DNA from: Hymenobacter metallicola
GTDB taxonomy: Bacteria; Bacteroidota; Bacteroidia; Cytophagales; Hymenobacteraceae
Direction of reading: 5' to 3'
Assembly (NCBI RefSeq): GCF_004745645.1
Contig: NZ_SRMB01000008.1
Span: forward strand, 1-64,000
Length of the DNA: 64,000 bases
Shown one piece after another: positions 34,401 to 43,244 of the stretch. A program made the translations under genes and the position numbers. Numbering within the stretch: the stretch's first letter is position 1; each line of letters starts with the position of its first letter. The notes beneath the pieces were generated by a model. It was not told the DNA's origin, searched no databases, and saw only the letters and a program-made list of their open reading frames with translations.

Positions 34401-37022
34401 ATGAAAAAACTTCTATTTCTCGCTCTGGGCTTGCTGCTGCTCGATAAGACGCAGGCCCAGACGGTGCGCTCCGTTCTGGCTGATTTTGGCCCGAATGACG
34501 GTACCAACGGCGCTATCACGCCCAGCCCTGACATCAATGGCAACTATTGGAATAACATCCTGAACCTGACGGGTGTGGTCGATACCTTCCGGCTGGTAGA
34601 CAAGGCCAACCAGCCCACTGGCGTCAAGCTGAAGGTGGGGGCCAACTTCCAGACCAATGGCATTCTCAACGGGGGCTTGCTGGCTCCCAGCCCCGCGCTG
34701 TTGGGCGAATATGCCATTGCCACGGCCACGCAGGACTATTTCTTTCTGCAAAACGCCGCCACACTCCGCTTCAGCGGCCTCGACCGTAACAAGCGCTACG
34801 TGTTTCACCTTTTTGGCAGCCGCGAACTAGCCACCGAAGTGCGCACCACACAATACCGGTTCACGGCCAGCAATGTATCGAGCGTACGTCTGACCACCAG
34901 CGGCCCCAACGTGGGCGCCAACGGCTACGCGGGCAACAACAACACCCTGGCCCACTCCGATACTCTCACGGCCGACGCCAATGGCGTTATCAGCCTGGAA
35001 GTGAGTCGCACGGCCGGGACCTACGCTTTCCTTAACCTGCTGCGGCTCGACATCGTCACTGGCCGGAGCACGCCCACCGTCAACTACGTCTTTCAGAATC
35101 CCGGCTTCGAGCTGGGCAATCTAAATTTCTGGACGCCCATGGCCCAGGGCACCGGTGCTGCAGCCACTGTTACTACCATTACTCGGCACGCCGGCAGCTA
35201 CGCAGCCCAGCTCACGGGCGGCAGCTTAGGGCTGGAGCAGCAAATCAGCTACCGCAATACAACGGGTGCTAACGCCTATAAGCTGAGCGGCTACTTCTAC
35301 AACCCGAGCACCAGCGCGCTACGGGGCAGCCAGACCGCGCATCTGGAACTGCTCTACTACAACAGCGGCGGGGCACTGCTCGGCCGGTTCAATTCTGACT
35401 CCCTGGTGGCCACGTCGACTACCAACGTCTGGACGAAGTTGGAAGCCGCGGGCTCTATTCCGGCGGGCACTGCCTTCGTCAAGGGCAAGGCGGTCTGGCG
35501 CAACGCTACCGGGGCAGCGGGCAGCGTGTATTTCGACGACTTGCTGCTCGAAAACTACGTGCCGCAAAATCCGCTCAAGCTGGTGTATATGGGCTCGTCG
35601 GTGCCCTTCGGTCAGGGTGCCACCAGCAACTATGGCTACACCGCCATGTATTCGGCTCTGCTGGCGCAGCGGGCTGCGGCTGGCACCGGCCAGCCCTGGG
35701 TTACGGCCAACATCAGTGTCCCCGGCAACAACACAGTGGACGTGCTGAACCGCTTCGATGCCGATCTGCTGCCGCAGGGAAGCAAATACGTGGTATTTGC
35801 CCTTGCCTTGGGCAACGAAGGTATACTTACTGGTGGTCAACCCATTTTCAACCAGTTCCGCACCAACCTGCTCCAACTCATTCAGCGGGCGCGGGCCAAC
35901 GGCTTGGTGCCGATTATCACCAACGGCTATACCCGCAACGACTATGGCCCCACCGAATATACCTTCACCCGCCAGATGAATGCCCTGATTCACGGCTGGA
36001 ACGTGCCCAGCGTGAACCTGCTCGGGGCCGTGGACGACGGCGCCGGCCGTTGGGCTTCCGGGTACTGGACTGATGCGCTGCACCCCAACGACCGGGGCCA
36101 TGCAGAAATGTCCCGTACCCTGGTGCCTTCGCTCTTTGATGCCCTGCATGCCAGCAAGCCCCAGCCTACCCGCCGCGTCAGCAGCGGCATTACCCTTACC
36201 ACTACCGCCGTCGCGTCCGCTCAGCTTGTCCGATTGGTGCCCGAAGAAGTGGTGCATCCCTTTACTACGGCCATTCGGTTCAAGACCAGTACGACGGGCC
36301 AACTGGTTGCAATCCGCGACAGCGCGGGCTTAGCGGCTGGTACTTTGCGCGTGGGCACTGGTGGCATAGTCGTGTACCAATCAGCCAAAGGCCGCACCAT
36401 CACGGGAACCGTGCCGGTAACCAATAACCGCTGGCACAAGCTGGTGCTCACGCACTATTACGCCCGTGGGGCCACCATGCTCTACGTGGATAGCGTACGT
36501 GAAGGCAGCGTGGCTGAACGCCTGCGTCCCACCCGGCTCGAAATCGGCGGCAACGCAGCCCCGGCCCGCGTGCAGTACCGCGACTGGCTGTTCTACCGCT
36601 CAGGTATGAACCAGGACGAAGTGCTGGCCTTGGCGGCCGATTCATTGCTGAAGTCAAGCCTTGAAATCTACGCGCCGCTCGACAGCCGCCGCATAGCCGC
36701 GCCCGACTCGCTTGCCAATCTGGCCCAGAGCCTAAACACGCTGGCACGAGTAGGCAGCCCGTTAGCCATTCGTGTGAGTAGCCTCACTAAGCAAGTGAAC
36801 ATCTACCCAACGGTTACCGCTGACAATGTGTACATCGACGCTCCCCTAGAGTTGGATAGGTCGGCTGTAATCGTGTATGATGTAACCGGTCGAGTGGTGT
36901 TGACTACACGCTTGAATCAGGGGCATTTCAGTGTGGCATCGTTGCCCGCCGGCCTGTACTTAGCAGCTTTCTCGCTTCAGGGCCAAGTCGTTTACAAACG
37001 CTTGATAAAGGCGGATTTATAA
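34401..37022 (+). CDS. Multidomain SGNH/GDSL esterase with T9SS domain
   Basis: An 873-residue secreted protein. Signal peptide; an N-terminal beta domain (SVLADFGPNDGTNGAITPSP); a carbohydrate-binding-like domain (about 230-390: NPGFELGNLNFWTPMAQG, YFDDLLLEN); an SGNH hydrolase (about 395-590) with VYMGSSVPFGQG as block I Ser, VPGNNT, ALALGNEG and DALHPNDRGHAEM as block V Asp/His; a LamG-like domain (about 620-780); and a C-terminal T9SS domain (LPAGLYLAAFSLQGQ). SGNH enzymes in such loci remove acetyl groups; deacetylation of mannan at the cell surface is inferred. Confidence 0.88.
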   Translation: MKKLLFLALGLLLLDKTQAQTVRSVLADFGPNDGTNGAITPSPDINGNYWNNILNLTGVVDTFRLVDKANQPTGVKLKVGANFQTNGILNGGLLAPSPALLGEYAIATATQDYFFLQNAATLRFSGLDRNKRYVFHLFGSRELATEVRTTQYRFTASNVSSVRLTTSGPNVGANGYAGNNNTLAHSDTLTADANGVISLEVSRTAGTYAFLNLLRLDIVTGRSTPTVNYVFQNPGFELGNLNFWTPMAQGTGAAATVTTITRHAGSYAAQLTGGSLGLEQQISYRNTTGANAYKLSGYFYNPSTSALRGSQTAHLELLYYNSGGALLGRFNSDSLVATSTTNVWTKLEAAGSIPAGTAFVKGKAVWRNATGAAGSVYFDDLLLENYVPQNPLKLVYMGSSVPFGQGATSNYGYTAMYSALLAQRAAAGTGQPWVTANISVPGNNTVDVLNRFDADLLPQGSKYVVFALALGNEGILTGGQPIFNQFRTNLLQLIQRARANGLVPIITNGYTRNDYGPTEYTFTRQMNALIHGWNVPSVNLLGAVDDGAGRWASGYWTDALHPNDRGHAEMSRTLVPSLFDALHASKPQPTRRVSSGITLTTTAVASAQLVRLVPEEVVHPFTTAIRFKTSTTGQLVAIRDSAGLAAGTLRVGTGGIVVYQSAKGRTITGTVPVTNNRWHKLVLTHYYARGATMLYVDSVREGSVAERLRPTRLEIGGNAAPARVQYRDWLFYRSGMNQDEVLALAADSLLKSSLEIYAPLDSRRIAAPDSLANLAQSLNTLARVGSPLAIRVSSLTKQVNIYPTVTADNVYIDAPLELDRSAVIVYDVTGRVVLTTRLNQGHFSVASLPAGLYLAAFSLQGQVVYKRLIKADL

Positions 37023-37051
37023 AGTAGTACTTCTAATAGTGTTGGTGATGT

Positions 37052-37075
37052 GCTGAAATTAAAAACGGTTTCAGC
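37052..37075 (+). terminator. Dyad downstream of the esterase gene
   Basis: GCTGAAA and TTTCAGC form a perfect 7-bp stem with a 10-base AT-rich loop, 29 bp after the esterase stop. No strong U-run follows. It may close the mannan locus. Confidence 0.4.
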
Positions 37076-37087
37076 AGCCAATTGTGT

Positions 37088-37121
37088 GTTTATAAAAATG
37101 GTCGTTTAAGCAGGCCCTTGT
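37088..37121 (+). repeat. Dispersed repeat, first copy of the main series
   Basis: GTTTATAAAAATGGTCG, two or three changes from the core; the right half is degenerate. It marks the junction between the mannan locus and the array of unrelated genes. Confidence 0.6.
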
Positions 37122-37228
37122 GTTGCGCCGCAACTGCTCTTCCATGTCCAGTGCCGCCTTAACGCACCAGGCCTGCATCGTTTGGCCTTCGTTTTTTGCC
37201 CCGAGCCTTCCCAGCACGTATACCGGCT

Positions 37229-38248
37229 ATGCTTCGCCGTTTTCTTCTCGACCCCGACCGCAGTGGCCTGTTCTATCTGCTGCTCTTTATCGCCCTGATC
37301 GCCGCAGCTCTCTTTGTCGATCATGCCTTTGACGCGCACTACTCCGTCATCGGCAGTGTGGCCTCCTTCCTGGGCCTGTTCACGGCCTTTCAGAGCTGGA
37401 AAGCGGCGCACGAGGCCTCACGCAATGCTGACCAGGCCCTGGCTCAGATGCAGCAGGTCACCCGCGACACCCAGGCCCTGGCCCAGTCCAACCATCTGAT
37501 TGATCAACAAATCCGGCTGGCTGTCACCACCATCAGCGACGCGACCCGCGAGCTGCACAAGGGCTACCAGCCGGTGCTGGCTGAGGTGGCCGAGTTTCTG
37601 GAAAAGGCGGCCGGCAGTGAGTACTTGGCCATTATGACGGATACAGCCGCCATCGGCAAGTTTTTCCTCGGCTGCCAGCCCCACCAGCCTCACCGCGACC
37701 TGCATGCCCTCACTGACCGTATCCACGAGCTGCTGCTGGAGCGGGTGCGCGACGCTCGGGAGTTCTACTTGGCCTCCCTGGTGGCTGAAGCCCAGCCCAG
37801 CTGTTTTCCCCCGACTGGGGAGGCCAATAGTCTGTACACCCATTTTGCCTCCCCCATGTGGCAGCACCTCCGACCCGGCGAGCCCCTACCCGAGCAGGAC
37901 TGGGACCGGCACCGGCGCGTGCACGGTGCCACGTTGCGCCAGGTGGAGGAAACCTTTGAGCTGTTTTCCGAGCATGCGGCGCAAAAAGCCGCCGGGCTCG
38001 GGCCGCACCTGCCCCTGTCGGTACTGCCGCTGCAGCTCTTTATCCGCGTGGATGTGGAAGCGCCCGAGCCGTTCCGCGCCCTGGTCATCTTTGTGGGACA
38101 GTATAACCTCAACCGCCTCTCGGAGGCCCGGGCCATGCACACGGCCGATCCGGAGCTGGTCCGTACCTTTCTGAGCATGTTTGAGTCAATCACCAGGCTT
38201 GATGGCCACGCCGGCTACCAGCAGCTGCGCCAACAGTGGCCCCTGTAA
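37229..38248 (+). CDS. Unknown membrane protein with coiled coil
   Basis: About 339 residues from MLRRFLLDPD. Two membrane segments at the start (LFYLLLFIALIAAALFV, YSVIGSVASFLGLFTAF) are followed by an Ala/Gln-rich helical stretch (about 65-115) likely to form a coiled coil, then a soluble helical domain of about 220 residues ending QQLRQQWPL. No family recognised. The topology, two helices plus a coiled coil then a cytoplasmic domain, is common in phage-defence and signalling proteins, but nothing here proves that. Confidence 0.75.
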   Translation: MLRRFLLDPDRSGLFYLLLFIALIAAALFVDHAFDAHYSVIGSVASFLGLFTAFQSWKAAHEASRNADQALAQMQQVTRDTQALAQSNHLIDQQIRLAVTTISDATRELHKGYQPVLAEVAEFLEKAAGSEYLAIMTDTAAIGKFFLGCQPHQPHRDLHALTDRIHELLLERVRDAREFYLASLVAEAQPSCFPPTGEANSLYTHFASPMWQHLRPGEPLPEQDWDRHRRVHGATLRQVEETFELFSEHAAQKAAGLGPHLPLSVLPLQLFIRVDVEAPEPFRALVIFVGQYNLNRLSEARAMHTADPELVRTFLSMFESITRLDGHAGYQQLRQQWPL

Positions 38249-38274
38249 AAAAGGTGGCTAGTTCTTGGCAGGGG
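38241..38274 (+). repeat. Degenerate dispersed repeat (weak)
   Basis: TAAAAAAGGTGG followed by CTAGTTCTTGGCAGGGG resembles the AACGGTGGTTCTAGCAAAAGGAG variant. It overlaps the stop of the preceding gene. The left half is lost. Confidence 0.35.
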
Positions 38275-38365
38275 CCCTCTCCGCTGGTCTTGCGCGGCTT
38301 GCTGCTACCTAGGATCTGCGCTTGCCCGGCACTAGAGGCATCGTCGAAAACCACTTCCTCATTGA

Positions 38366-38491
38366 ATGTTACCTTTCGTGCGGCCTTCCAGAAGCCTAGC
38401 CAACTATGTAGCTCCACTCTTATTCCACTTCCTCGGCGCCGTCGACAAGGTCCTGGGTGCGTTGGACCCGACCGTAGCGCCTGCGGGATAA
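38366..38491 (+). CDS. Possible 41-residue protein, unknown
   Basis: ATG at 38366, stop at 38489-38491. It translates to a peptide with NYVAPLLFHFLGAVDKVLGA, an amphipathic to hydrophobic helix. GC-rich codons resemble neighbouring genes and a repeat copy follows 26 bp downstream, as with true genes here. Too short to judge further. Confidence 0.25.
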   Translation: MLPFVRPSRSLANYVAPLLFHFLGAVDKVLGALDPTVAPAG

Positions 38492-38517
38492 AGGTAGACC
38501 CCTCCTCTAACCTAGTG

Positions 38518-38551
38518 GTTCAGCGAAAGGGTCAAAAAGGCAACTGAAGGT
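38518..38551 (+). repeat. Dispersed repeat copy
   Basis: GTTCAGCGAAAGGGTC then AAAAAGGCAACTGAAGG. One change in the core, right half divergent. About 120 bp before the stop of the minus-strand GNAT gene. Confidence 0.65.
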
Positions 38552-38671
38552 AGACGGGCAGACTAAGAGTTGCACTAGGTTAAACAGGGCATCTACAACC
38601 GATCCAAAACAGTCCCGGCACTGCATCATCCGGACCGTTCGGCTGCTCTCCTTTCAACCATGCCACCCTGG

Positions 38672-39271
38672 CTAGCCAACCTCGTCGGGTGGACTATTCA
38701 GGCTTGGTACGCCGCGCTGGAATCCTAGGAAGCGGCGGTACTCGTCTTTAGTCGGGTACACGAGCTGCACCATCGGCCCGACGCTGGCGTCGAGCAGCAT
38801 GGTCTGAATCAGGTATCCAAAGGCTTGTAGCACGAAGCCGGCTTTTAGCTTGGGCACCAGCACGGCATTGTTGTCGGAATGGTGGATGCTGGTCAGATAC
38901 TGAAATCCCAGGTCAGCAGCATGCTGGACAATAAATTTCAGAAAAGCTGAGTAGAGACCTCGGTTCTGATATTCAGGCAACACACCGGTGTTGGCCATAA
39001 AGTACTCCAGTTCACTGCGTTGAAAGCCATAGTGCCAGCCTACGGGCTCGTCTCCATCTAGCAGCAGGAAATATAGGTGCCGGGCTCCGTTCAGGTTCTG
39101 GCGCAGTTGGTCGAGGCGGGTGCTTTCCGGGACGCTGAGCAAATATGCCAGCGAGCTTCCTTCATGCTCGTGGGGAAACACGCGGGCCTGGTGAAGGGTG
39201 AATACGGCCTGCCACTGGTCGGCATCTACCTCTGCCACTGTATAGGAATCAAACAAAGAGGTTTTTAGCAT
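38672..39271 (-). CDS. GNAT-family N-acetyltransferase
   Basis: About 199 residues with the GNAT order: N-terminal strands, ARHLYFLLLDGDEPVGWHYG, the acetyl-CoA loop region GVLPEYQNRGLYSAFLKFI (an R/Q-x-x-G-x variant), and a C-terminal part around YLTSIHHSDNNAVLVPKLKA. Substrate unknown. Start set at MLKTSLFDSY, because the longer frame runs into the repeat at 39332. Confidence 0.75.
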   Translation of the reverse strand: MLKTSLFDSYTVAEVDADQWQAVFTLHQARVFPHEHEGSSLAYLLSVPESTRLDQLRQNLNGARHLYFLLLDGDEPVGWHYGFQRSELEYFMANTGVLPEYQNRGLYSAFLKFIVQHAADLGFQYLTSIHHSDNNAVLVPKLKAGFVLQAFGYLIQTMLLDASVGPMVQLVYPTKDEYRRFLGFQRGVPSLNSPPDEVG

Positions 39272-39331
39272 GGGCGGCACCGGCGCAGGTGAGGTAAAGA
39301 GCTGAGAAGAAGCAGCAAGATAGGGGGCATC

Positions 39332-39365
39332 CTTCACCTAAACGGTCCGAAATTCTGACTACAGA
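39332..39365 (+). repeat. Dispersed repeat copy
   Basis: CTTCACCTAAACGGTCCGAAA, a good core; the right half is unlike the consensus. It lies between two minus-strand genes, 60 bp from one start and 14 bp from the next stop. Confidence 0.65.
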
Positions 39366-39378
39366 ACTTCTGCTAGAT

Positions 39379-39951
39379 TCACTTATCTCGGTTGAGATAC
39401 AGGAGTTGATCGGCGGGATACACGCGCAGCAGGGCAGTCATCCGGTCAAATACTACTTGGGCAAGCGAGTTGGAAATACCGCCGTTCTTCCCGACTATGC
39501 TCAGGTAACGGATCTTGTGCCCATGCCCGTTTGGGTGGGCACGGCTCACGCCGCTGAGTCGGTTGAGGCGGCGCAGGTTGGGCGTGCCTGTGCTGCGCAC
39601 GAGCAGGATGGCCGGGAATGTTTGCATCGTGGTGGCGAGCAGGGCTATGTCGGCGCCGCCGTGGAAGCGCAGCGAATCCGGCAGCCGACACCCCTGGGTC
39701 TGCAAGTGGGTCGCCGTGACCTCTTGCAGGACGAACCCCTGTTTCGTCAAGTGAGCGGCTAAAGCCAACAGTGCCGTGCGGGCACTGTCGGCTCGGTACA
39801 GCAGCACACGGTCACTACCGGGTTGAGGGGTAGTGGTCGGGGCGGGCCAGGGTTCCGGCAACCACGCCTCCCGGCTTTGGCTCCATGCCTGGGAAGCAGA
39901 CAGCATGCCAAGCACAAGCATCAGCAGACCAGTTTTTAAGCGATGCATCAT
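39379..39951 (-). CDS. Unknown secreted protein
   Basis: 190 residues with a signal peptide (GLLMLVLGMLSASQAWSQ). The mature part has RVLLYRADSARTALLALAAH, GADIALLATTMQTFPAILLV and a basic C-terminal third. No family recognised. The stop lies 14 bp after a repeat copy. Confidence 0.6.
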   Translation of the reverse strand: MMHRLKTGLLMLVLGMLSASQAWSQSREAWLPEPWPAPTTTPQPGSDRVLLYRADSARTALLALAAHLTKQGFVLQEVTATHLQTQGCRLPDSLRFHGGADIALLATTMQTFPAILLVRSTGTPNLRRLNRLSGVSRAHPNGHGHKIRYLSIVGKNGGISNSLAQVVFDRMTALLRVYPADQLLYLNRDK

Positions 39952-40074
39952 CAGGGAAGCTGCGTTAGGGCGGCATCTGCGCTGTACCAGTACTCAGGGA
40001 GTACTCGCTCGAAGGAAGTTCCAGCAGAGGAAGAGCTGGCAGGTGCACGTGCACGAAGCTAACTGTTGGCAGTG

Positions 40075-40108
40075 GTTCACGAAAACGGTCGATCTAGCGA
40101 AACGAGGG
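40075..40108 (+). repeat. Dispersed repeat copy, near-consensus
   Basis: GTTCACGAAAACGGTCG then ATCTAGCGAAACGAGGG: exact core and a good right half. It precedes the plus-strand TfoX-N gene by about 140 bp, with a promoter-like box between. Confidence 0.85.
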
Positions 40109-40178
40109 AGTGAACTGATACGAGGCTACTATAGCCTCTCTACAACAAGACGTGTCCCGTTACAAGAACTGCTTTTTC

Positions 40179-40186
40179 TACCTTTG
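40179..40186 (+). promoter_or_regulatory. Candidate -7 box of the TfoX-N gene
   Basis: TACCTTTG, an exact TAnnTTTG match, 63 bp before the ATG and 71 bp after the repeat. Supports the idea that this unit carries its own promoter. Confidence 0.5.
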
Positions 40187-40248
40187 CGGCAGGGCAACGA
40201 AGATCTACCCAAAGGATCCGCTTGGTTGCTTAACCACTCCCGTGTACG

Positions 40249-40587
40249 ATGGCCTCTACCCCGCAATTTGTCGAATTCGTTGTCGAGCAGCTCAACGCCG
40301 CCGGGCAGGTGAGCACAAAGAAAATGTTCGGGGAGTACGGTCTGTACTGGGGCGACAAGCTCTTTGCCCTGGTCTGCGACAATCGCTTATACGTGAAGCC
40401 CACCGCGGCCGGCCGCGCCTTCTGGCCCGCAGCAGTCGAGGCGGCGCCGTACCCGGGCGCCAAACCCAGCTTTCTGATCGAAGAGCAGCTAGAAGATCGG
40501 CAGTGGTTGGCCACCTTGGTTCGCCGCACGGTCGAGGACTTGCCGGAACCCAAGCCAAAGTCTCCCAAACGGCGTACCAGCCCCTAA
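40249..40587 (+). CDS. TfoX N-terminal domain protein
   Basis: 112 residues covering only the TfoX/Sxy N-terminal domain: STKKMFGEYGLYWGDKLFAL, CDNRLYVKPTAAGRAFW and PSFLIEEQLEDRQWLATLV, then a Lys/Pro-rich basic tail. Stand-alone TfoX-N proteins are common in Bacteroidota and have no settled function; the competence role of full TfoX should not be assumed. Possibly cotranscribed with the AraC and oxidoreductase genes downstream. Confidence 0.85.
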   Translation: MASTPQFVEFVVEQLNAAGQVSTKKMFGEYGLYWGDKLFALVCDNRLYVKPTAAGRAFWPAAVEAAPYPGAKPSFLIEEQLEDRQWLATLVRRTVEDLPEPKPKSPKRRTSP

Positions 40588-40702
40588 GCAGGCGCTTGAT
40601 TGACGAGAGGGGCCGACCACGCAGTAGCGTGCAAAGCCAGTGAAAAATTTGACATTCTGCCCATACGTTTGCTGTAGGCTTGTACTCATCGCTGATTCAC
40701 GC

Positions 40703-41461
40703 ATGCCTTTTGTCGATCTTGAGTACCGGGCCGTTAAACCGGCGCTGATGCTGGCCCCCTTCGTGGAAAGTTTCTGGATGCTGGTCAACCCAACGGACGT
40801 AGCAGTACCCGTTGTGCTCGTGCCCGATGGCCGCGTGGATGTGTTGTTTTGCTTTTCCGCTGAGGCCCCTTACCGCGTTCTGCTGTTGGGGCTACAGAAC
40901 CGACCCGAGGACCAGGTGATTTCACCCTACTCCACGATGTTTGCCATCAGCTGCACCCTGCTGGCCGTCGAATACCTATTGCCTGCGCAAGGAGGCTCCC
41001 TGCTGCACGACGGCCGGGAATTGCCCGACGACTACTTGGGGATGAGCGCGGAGGACCTACGGAATTTTGATAGGTTCTGCGCAAACGCCTCGGCGCGCCT
41101 GACGCATGCCCTGCCGAACGCCATCGACCCGCGTAAACGCACGCTCTTTGCCCTGCTGTATGCCTCTGGGGGCAGCCGGTCAGTTCAGGCGTTGGCCGAG
41201 GCCGCCGGGTGGAGCCCCCGGGAAATTAACCGGTATTTCACCCGGCTTTTTGGCCTGTCGCTGAAAGCGTATAGTTCCATCCTGCGATTCCGAGCTACGT
41301 GGCCCCAGCTCAAAGCCGGACACCTGTACGCCGACGGGGACTTTGCCGACCAGGCGCATTTCATCCGCGAGGTGCGGAAATACACGGGCGCCGCGCCCAA
41401 GCAGGTGGCGCGGAATTATGATGACCGATTTATTCAATTTTCCACCTTGCCGGAAAAATAA
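40703..41461 (+). CDS. AraC-type regulator with N-terminal DUF6597-like domain
   Basis: About 252 residues. The N-terminal domain has KPALMLAPFVESFWMLVNP and VPVVLVPDGRVDVLFCFS, as in DUF6597. A C-terminal HTH has VQALAEAAGWSPREINRYFT and FGLSLKAYSSILRF, ending ADQAHFIREVRKYTGAAPKQ. Start at ATG 40703, just before the conserved domain. It lies 32 bp before a Tet(X)-like monooxygenase gene, whose expression it probably controls. Confidence 0.85.
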   Translation: MPFVDLEYRAVKPALMLAPFVESFWMLVNPTDVAVPVVLVPDGRVDVLFCFSAEAPYRVLLLGLQNRPEDQVISPYSTMFAISCTLLAVEYLLPAQGGSLLHDGRELPDDYLGMSAEDLRNFDRFCANASARLTHALPNAIDPRKRTLFALLYASGGSRSVQALAEAAGWSPREINRYFTRLFGLSLKAYSSILRFRATWPQLKAGHLYADGDFADQAHFIREVRKYTGAAPKQVARNYDDRFIQFSTLPEK

Positions 41462-41493
41462 GTTTGCATCGAATCAACTCATTCGATGCATTC

Positions 41494-42675
41494 ATGGTAC
41501 TTCAAAACCAACACATTGCCATTGTGGGCGGCGGCCCCGGCGGCCTGACCCTCGCCCGCTTATTACAAGTACAGGGCGCTACCGTCCACGTCTACGAACG
41601 CGACCAAAGCCGCGACGTCCGGGTCCAAGGCGCCACATTGGACCTGCACGAGGACTCGGGCTTGGCGGCACTGCGCCAGGCACAACTGCTGGACGAATTC
41701 AAGGCCCACTACCGCCCGGGCGCGGATCGGTTGCGGTTGCTGGACCAGCACGCCTCCATCGTCTACGACCAGCATGCGGAAGCCCAATCTACCACCTTCG
41801 GGGACACCCATTTCCGGCCGGAGATTGACCGGGGACCCTTGCGCACGCTCTTGCTGGACTCGCTGCGGCCCGGCACCGTGGTGTGGGACCACCGGCTGGC
41901 GGGCATCACGGCCCACGGCACCGGGTGGCGCCTCGCGTTCGAGAACGGCACCACGGCCACGGCCGACCTTGTGATTGGCGCCGACGGGGCAAACTCGATC
42001 CTGCGGCCCCTGCTTACGCCCATCCGGCCGTTCTATTCCGGCGTGACGGTCGTGGAAGGCACCGTCTATGACGCGGCCCGGAATGCGCCGCGCCTGCACG
42101 CGCTGACGCAGGGAGGCAAGCTGTTTGCCCTGGGCGCCTCCCGTTCGCTCATCACCAGCGCCAAAGGCGACGGCAGCCTCTGCTTTTACACGGGGTGCCA
42201 CGCTCCCGAGGGCTGGGTGCGCGCGAGCGGCATCGACTTTTCGGACGAGCGGCAGGTGCTGGCCTGGTTCCGGCAGGAGTTTGCGGGGTGGGATGAGGTC
42301 TGGGAAGAATTGTTCACCACCGGTGCTACCCAGTTTGTGCCCCGGCCGCAGTACTGCATGCCCCTGGACCAGACCTGGGCGGCCCAGCCGAACCTGACGC
42401 TGCTCGGCGACGCGGCGCACCTGATGCCGCCCTACGCGGGCGAGGGCGTCAACATGGCCATGCTCGATGCGCTGGAATTGAGTTACTGCCTGACCGGTGG
42501 GCAGTTCAGCGAGCTGCGCGCCGCCATCGAGCATTACGAAGTCCACATGCGCCAGCGCGCTTCGCAGGCGGCCCAGGAAACGCTGGTCCAGACGGAAGCG
42601 TTGCACTCCCCCCACGCGCTGGCGCACCTGCTGAACCTGTTTGATGTGAGGCAGGAACAGGACAGATCTTGCTAG
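41494..42675 (+). CDS. FAD-dependent monooxygenase, Tet(X)-like
   Basis: About 393 residues with the flavin hydroxylase layout: the dinucleotide-binding motif IVGGGPGGLTLARLL at the N-terminus, RVQGATLDLHEDSGLAALRQ typical of the Tet(X) branch, DLVIGADGANSILR in the middle, and LLGDAAHLMPPYAGEGVNMA as the FAD/NADPH motif. Tet(X) enzymes hydroxylate tetracyclines, but many relatives act on other aromatic compounds, so resistance is only a possibility. Start at ATG 41494; an upstream TTG would add ten residues. Confidence 0.88.
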   Translation: MVLQNQHIAIVGGGPGGLTLARLLQVQGATVHVYERDQSRDVRVQGATLDLHEDSGLAALRQAQLLDEFKAHYRPGADRLRLLDQHASIVYDQHAEAQSTTFGDTHFRPEIDRGPLRTLLLDSLRPGTVVWDHRLAGITAHGTGWRLAFENGTTATADLVIGADGANSILRPLLTPIRPFYSGVTVVEGTVYDAARNAPRLHALTQGGKLFALGASRSLITSAKGDGSLCFYTGCHAPEGWVRASGIDFSDERQVLAWFRQEFAGWDEVWEELFTTGATQFVPRPQYCMPLDQTWAAQPNLTLLGDAAHLMPPYAGEGVNMAMLDALELSYCLTGGQFSELRAAIEHYEVHMRQRASQAAQETLVQTEALHSPHALAHLLNLFDVRQEQDRSC

Positions 42676-42694
42676 CCTCCCAAGACCGATGGCA

Positions 42695-42728
42695 GTTGAC
42701 AAAAACGGTCATGGCTGTTGTAGAACCC
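42695..42728 (+). repeat. Dispersed repeat copy, variant right half
   Basis: GTTGACAAAAACGGTCATGGCTGTTGTAGAAC. The right half shares GCTGTTGnAGAAC with the isolated copy at 12450 and defines a second subtype. 19 bp after the monooxygenase stop. Confidence 0.75.
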
Positions 42729-42824
42729 TGCCCAGGGTCTGAACTGACTAGAAAGCGCGTGTTTTGAGGCACTTCTGCGCCGCAGCTGTGGCCAACGGAT
42801 GTTTTTATCTCTTAAATCGGCAAC

Positions 42825-43244
42825 ATGAAAAAGCCCCTATGTATCGGCGCCCTGGCGCTGCCCGTAATCACCACCTTCCTGGCGGCTGCTCCGGTCCAGG
42901 CCCAAACCCAGCCGCTGCCAACCGGCATTCAGCGCACTGCGCTTCAGCGCCACGACCTGACCGCGCCCGGCCGGGAGACTGTGCAAACCCGCATTGACTT
43001 TGAGCCCGGCGCGGCGTTTGGGCGGCACCAGCACCCCGGCGAAGAACTCATCTACGTCCTGGAAGGCGCGCTGCAGTACCAGGTCGATGGCCAACCGCCG
43101 GTGACCCTGCACGCCGGAGAGGTGCTATTCATTCCGGCCGGTACGATGCACGCGGCCAAAAACATCGGCAAGACCAAGGCCTCGGAACTGGCCACCTACA
43201 TCGTGGAGAAGGGCAAGCCCATTCTGACGCTGGCCCAAGAATAA
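42825..43244 (+). CDS. Secreted cupin-domain protein
   Basis: 139 residues: signal peptide (TTFLAAAPVQAQ), then one cupin barrel with FGRHQHPGEELIYVLEGALQ (metal-binding His/Glu) and GEVLFIPAGTMHAAKNIGKT. Periplasmic cupins of this kind are widespread; function unknown. It shares a repeat-bounded unit with the alpha/beta hydrolase downstream, 163 bp away. Confidence 0.85.
   Translation: MKKPLCIGALALPVITTFLAAAPVQAQTQPLPTGIQRTALQRHDLTAPGRETVQTRIDFEPGAAFGRHQHPGEELIYVLEGALQYQVDGQPPVTLHAGEVLFIPAGTMHAAKNIGKTKASELATYIVEKGKPILTLAQE

Larger units (their letters stand above)
38249..38671. other. Intergenic region with a possible tiny gene
   Basis: Holds the weak repeat at 38241, a 41-codon frame (38366-38491) and a better repeat copy at 38518. 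Nothing else is recognised. Confidence 0.4.

Noticed and set aside
38640-38670. Possible minus-strand copy of the dispersed repeat (CCGGACCGTTCGG with CTCCTTT)
   Set aside because: The parts are in the wrong order for an inverted copy, so it is a chance resemblance.
41494-42675. Calling the monooxygenase a tetracycline resistance gene
   Set aside because: It carries Tet(X)-type motifs, but many relatives act on other substrates; sequence alone does not decide.
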